The notes under the pieces were generated by a model, which searched no databases, had not been told where the DNA came from, and saw only the letters and a list, made by a program, of their open reading frames with translations. From the NCBI GenBank assembly GCA_017432565.1, contig JAFRIW010000008.1, positions 1 through 32,499 of the forward strand: a stretch of DNA of 32,499 nt, in the 5' to 3' direction. Shown piece by piece: positions 30,756-32,499 of this stretch (position 1 is the first letter of the stretch; each line of letters starts with the position of its first letter). This stretch comes from Lachnospiraceae bacterium (lineage in GTDB: Bacteria > Bacillota > Clostridia > Lachnospirales > Lachnospiraceae). Both the position numbers and the translations under genes were made by a program.

Positions 30756-31658
30756 TTACATATATTTCCTGATATTGTTCAGGTTTTTCTCTTTTTCAAA
30801 AAATGCCTTTCGCAGCTGCTCGTACTCCTCGTCCGTGCAGACCTCCCGACACTTTGGCGCGAAAGACTGCGTGACGGTGAAGCACTCTGCCATATTCTGA
30901 CACGGAAATTCACTGCACTCGGCACAAGTCTGAATGCCTCTGTCCACGCAGCATCCGGCGACCCGGTACCTGCACCAGTTCTCCGGCCTGCACCCGGTGC
31001 AGGAAATCTCCTGATTCGTAACGACATGGTCCCGATATCCGATTTTCATCCACAGCTCAGCCGTGTGATGCAGTTCCTCTTCCGTCTTTTCATACGGATG
31101 CGCCGTATACCTGGGGCAAACCGAGCAGTCGTTTCCGCAGGCGGCGATGATTCTCTCCGGCAGATGCCTCTGCGCCACAAGCTTTGTCCATCCGTTGACA
31201 TCCGCCTCGAAGATGACCTCGAATCCGTTTTTCTCCCAGAAATGAGAAGACTGCGGATTCCCCTGATCAATTGCAAGCCGGATCGCCTTTTTCCCGATCG
31301 CCTGCAAATAAGCGGCTGCTTCATCGACGATGCCCGACCCGATCTGCCGTCCCTGTAACCGCGGATTCATCATAAAGAAGCCGATATAGGCAAAATCAGG
31401 CTCCGGATAGCCGTCGACCAGATCCATGACAGCAGCCAGCTCACTGCCGTCAAAAAAGCCCAGGTAATACTTTGCGGACTGAGAGATTCCCGGCGGTGTC
31501 AGTTTCATGTCAGCCAGAATCTGTTCCCGGGTCGGCTCTGCCTCGGTATACTCGTAAAACTGCGGATTGCCCTGACATATCTCAAGGACTTTATCAACGT
31601 CAGCTTTTCCCAGTTCCCGGACAATATAATGACTGCTGAGCTTCGTCAGATCGATCAT
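30756..31658 (-). CDS. GNAT acetyltransferase-DUF3795 fusion protein
   Basis: A 300-residue cytoplasmic fusion. Residues about 10-165 are a GNAT domain with acetyl-CoA loop RLQGRQIGSGI (100-110) and a C-terminal WEKNGFEV (141-148). Residues about 170-300 are a Cys-rich DUF3795 domain: CGNDCSVCPRY (174-184), CTGC (220-223), CC (236-237) and CAECSEFPC (245-253), likely a metal-binding unit. DUF3795 proteins are usually separate, and the function is unknown. ATG 31658 is preferred over a GTG 9 bases earlier because a GGGGG run lies at a suitable distance from it. Confidence 0.83.
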   Translation of the reverse strand: MIDLTKLSSHYIVRELGKADVDKVLEICQGNPQFYEYTEAEPTREQILADMKLTPPGISQSAKYYLGFFDGSELAAVMDLVDGYPEPDFAYIGFFMMNPRLQGRQIGSGIVDEAAAYLQAIGKKAIRLAIDQGNPQSSHFWEKNGFEVIFEADVNGWTKLVAQRHLPERIIAACGNDCSVCPRYTAHPYEKTEEELHHTAELWMKIGYRDHVVTNQEISCTGCRPENWCRYRVAGCCVDRGIQTCAECSEFPCQNMAECFTVTQSFAPKCREVCTDEEYEQLRKAFFEKEKNLNNIRKYM

Positions 31659-31731
31659 TCGAACCACCCCCGTTCAGTTTGTACTATCCTATCACGATTG
31701 GAGCAAAAGTAAAGCCGCACACAACAAATGC

Positions 31732-31762
31732 CGAAAGGCCGGATGTTCAATCCGGCCTTTCG
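31732..31762. terminator. Perfect 13-bp hairpin downstream of the surface protein gene
   Basis: CGAAAGGCCGGAT pairs exactly with ATCCGGCCTTTCG around a 5-base loop (GTTCA). It is in the gap between the surface gene (ending at 31804) and the GNAT fusion. It is likely a 3' hairpin for the minus-strand surface gene; the U-run is weak. Confidence 0.7.
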
Positions 31763-31803
31763 ATAAACGAGGTGTATTCCAATATTCGTAATATGCTTTT
31801 TAA

Positions 31804-32499
31804 TCAGATGTCTTCTTCCTCTTCTTCCTTCTTAAGATGCTTGAGGCAGAAGGCTGCAAGTGCTGCGGCAGATGCCCCCATCAGCGCAATCCAGTAATTC
31901 AGACCGCTCTCATCTCCTGTGTGGGCTCTTTCCGCACCCAGAACTTTCTGTGTTCTTTCTTCTCCCAGAACCTCTCCGCTCCGTCCGGCGCCCAGCACAG
32001 TTCCTGTGCTCTCTTCCGGCTCAGGTGTCGGCTCATTGGTCGGCTCGCTGACTGCAGGTGTTTCCGGTGCGGGAGTCGGATTCTCTACTGTCGGATTCTC
32101 TTCTTTCGGATTCTCCGGTACAGGTGTCTCAGGTACGGGATCCGGGGTCGGCTCTTCGGGCTCTTCACGGAGAATCCTTCTCACCGGCGGCTCCTCCGGG
32201 ATTTCCAGCTCAGGCTCGGGCTGCGGTTCCGGTTCGGGCTCTACGATCTCCGGCTCGGGCTCGGGCTGCGGTTCCGGTTCGGGCTCCACGATCTCCGGCT
32301 CAGGCTCGGGCTGCGGCTCCGGTTCAGGCTCTACGATCTCCGGCTCGGGCTCAGGCTGCGGTTCCGGTTCGGGCTCCACGATTTCCGGCTCGGGCTCGGG
32401 CTGCGGTTCCGGTTCGGGCTCTACGATCTCCGGCTCAGGCTCGGGCTGCGGTTCCGGTTCGGGCTCCACGATTTCCGGCTCAGGCTCGGGCTGCGGTTC
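31804..32499 (-). CDS. C-terminal part of a repeat-rich cell-surface protein (continues off window)
   Basis: Open through the window's right edge, with no true start inside. From N to C: 15-residue repeats rich in Pro/Glu ([15 protein letters not shown]), a Pro/Glu/Thr spacer, three VLG-x-x-R motifs (VLGAGR, VLGEER, VLGAER) about ten residues apart, HTGDES, a membrane helix ([16 protein letters not shown]) and a Lys/Glu tail. This has the order of a sortase sorting signal without LPxTG. Similar VLGA-x-R tails occur on Lachnospiraceae surface proteins, as far as I know. The Pro/Glu stem would hold an N-terminal domain away from the membrane (inference). Confidence 0.8.
   Translation of the reverse strand, partial: EPQPEPEPEIVEPEPEPQPEPEPEIVEPEPEPQPEPEPEIVEPEPEPQPEPEPEIVEPEPEPQPEPEPEIVEPEPEPQPEPEPEIVEPEPEPQPEPELEIPEEPPVRRILREEPEEPTPDPVPETPVPENPKEENPTVENPTPAPETPAVSEPTNEPTPEPEESTGTVLGAGRSGEVLGEERTQKVLGAERAHTGDESGLNYWIALMGASAAALAAFCLKHLKKEEEEEDI
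32205..32499. repeat. 45-bp coding tandem repeat
   Basis: At least six and a half 45-base units, starting at 32205 and 32250 and onward to the edge, each encoding one 15-residue Pro/Glu unit. Units differ only at silent or near-silent sites, which suggests recent expansion or gene-conversion homogenisation. Confidence 0.9.

Overview
The window is about 32.5 kb of GC-rich DNA (by eye well above 50% in genes, AT-rich in several promoters). It looks like the chromosome of a gut-type Bacillota bacterium, most likely a Lachnospiraceae-like Clostridia. The reasons are strong AGGAGG ribosome sites, sigma-A-type promoters, QueT, HflX, YvcK, a DUF3048 protein, a VTC/DUF4956/DUF4353 operon, and a surface protein with VLGA-x-R motifs before its tail. 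The family assignment is inferred from gene content, not from a marker gene. I saw no rRNA, tRNA, CRISPR array, prophage or intact insertion sequence.

Layout. 1-96: a perfect 26-bp-arm palindrome of a dispersed-repeat type. 97-3626 (minus): operon of VTC-type polyphosphate polymerase, DUF4956 membrane protein and DUF4353 beta-helix surface protein. 3833-4277: copy 1 of a roughly 445-bp non-coding element, next to yvcK (plus). 5324-12620 (minus): one-carbon and methionine operon in the order DUF4430 protein, ECF S component, metF, MetH-activation protein, metH without its own activation domain, then helD. 12758-13774 (minus): DUF3048 protein, divergent from a BAAT-type alpha/beta hydrolase (plus) and hflX (plus). 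16526-17922 (minus): two tandem hypB paralogues. 17984-22239 (minus): GH13 alpha-glucosidase, proB and malQ, tightly packed. 22326-23360 (minus): SPFH protein, divergent from a flavin reductase (plus). 24213-24957 (minus): four-helix membrane protein plus XRE regulator behind a promoter that overlaps a large palindrome. 25182-26759 (minus): HAD phosphatase and queT. 26902-28104 (plus): CofE-like ligase with a clear terminator. 28222-29587 (minus): cell-wall amidase and a small unknown protein. 29781-30226: copy 2 of the 445-bp element. 30216-31658 (minus): GNAT-DUF3795 fusion and lipoprotein. 31804-32499 (minus): C-terminal part of a repeat-rich surface protein that runs off the window.

How the genes work together. 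The methionine block makes 5-methyl-THF (MetF), uses it with cobalamin to methylate homocysteine (MetH), repairs oxidised cobalamin with a separate activation protein, and probably imports a cofactor through the ECF S component with the DUF4430 protein as a capture partner. The GH13 and MalQ enzymes form a maltodextrin or isomalto-oligosaccharide pair with an unrelated proline gene between them.

The best candidate for something undescribed is the pair of 445-bp elements at 3833-4277 and 29781-30226. They share five spaced TGTATTG(A/T)CA motifs in two alternating subtypes and end in three consecutive hairpins, one with a UUCG loop in copy 1. I recognise no known family for them.
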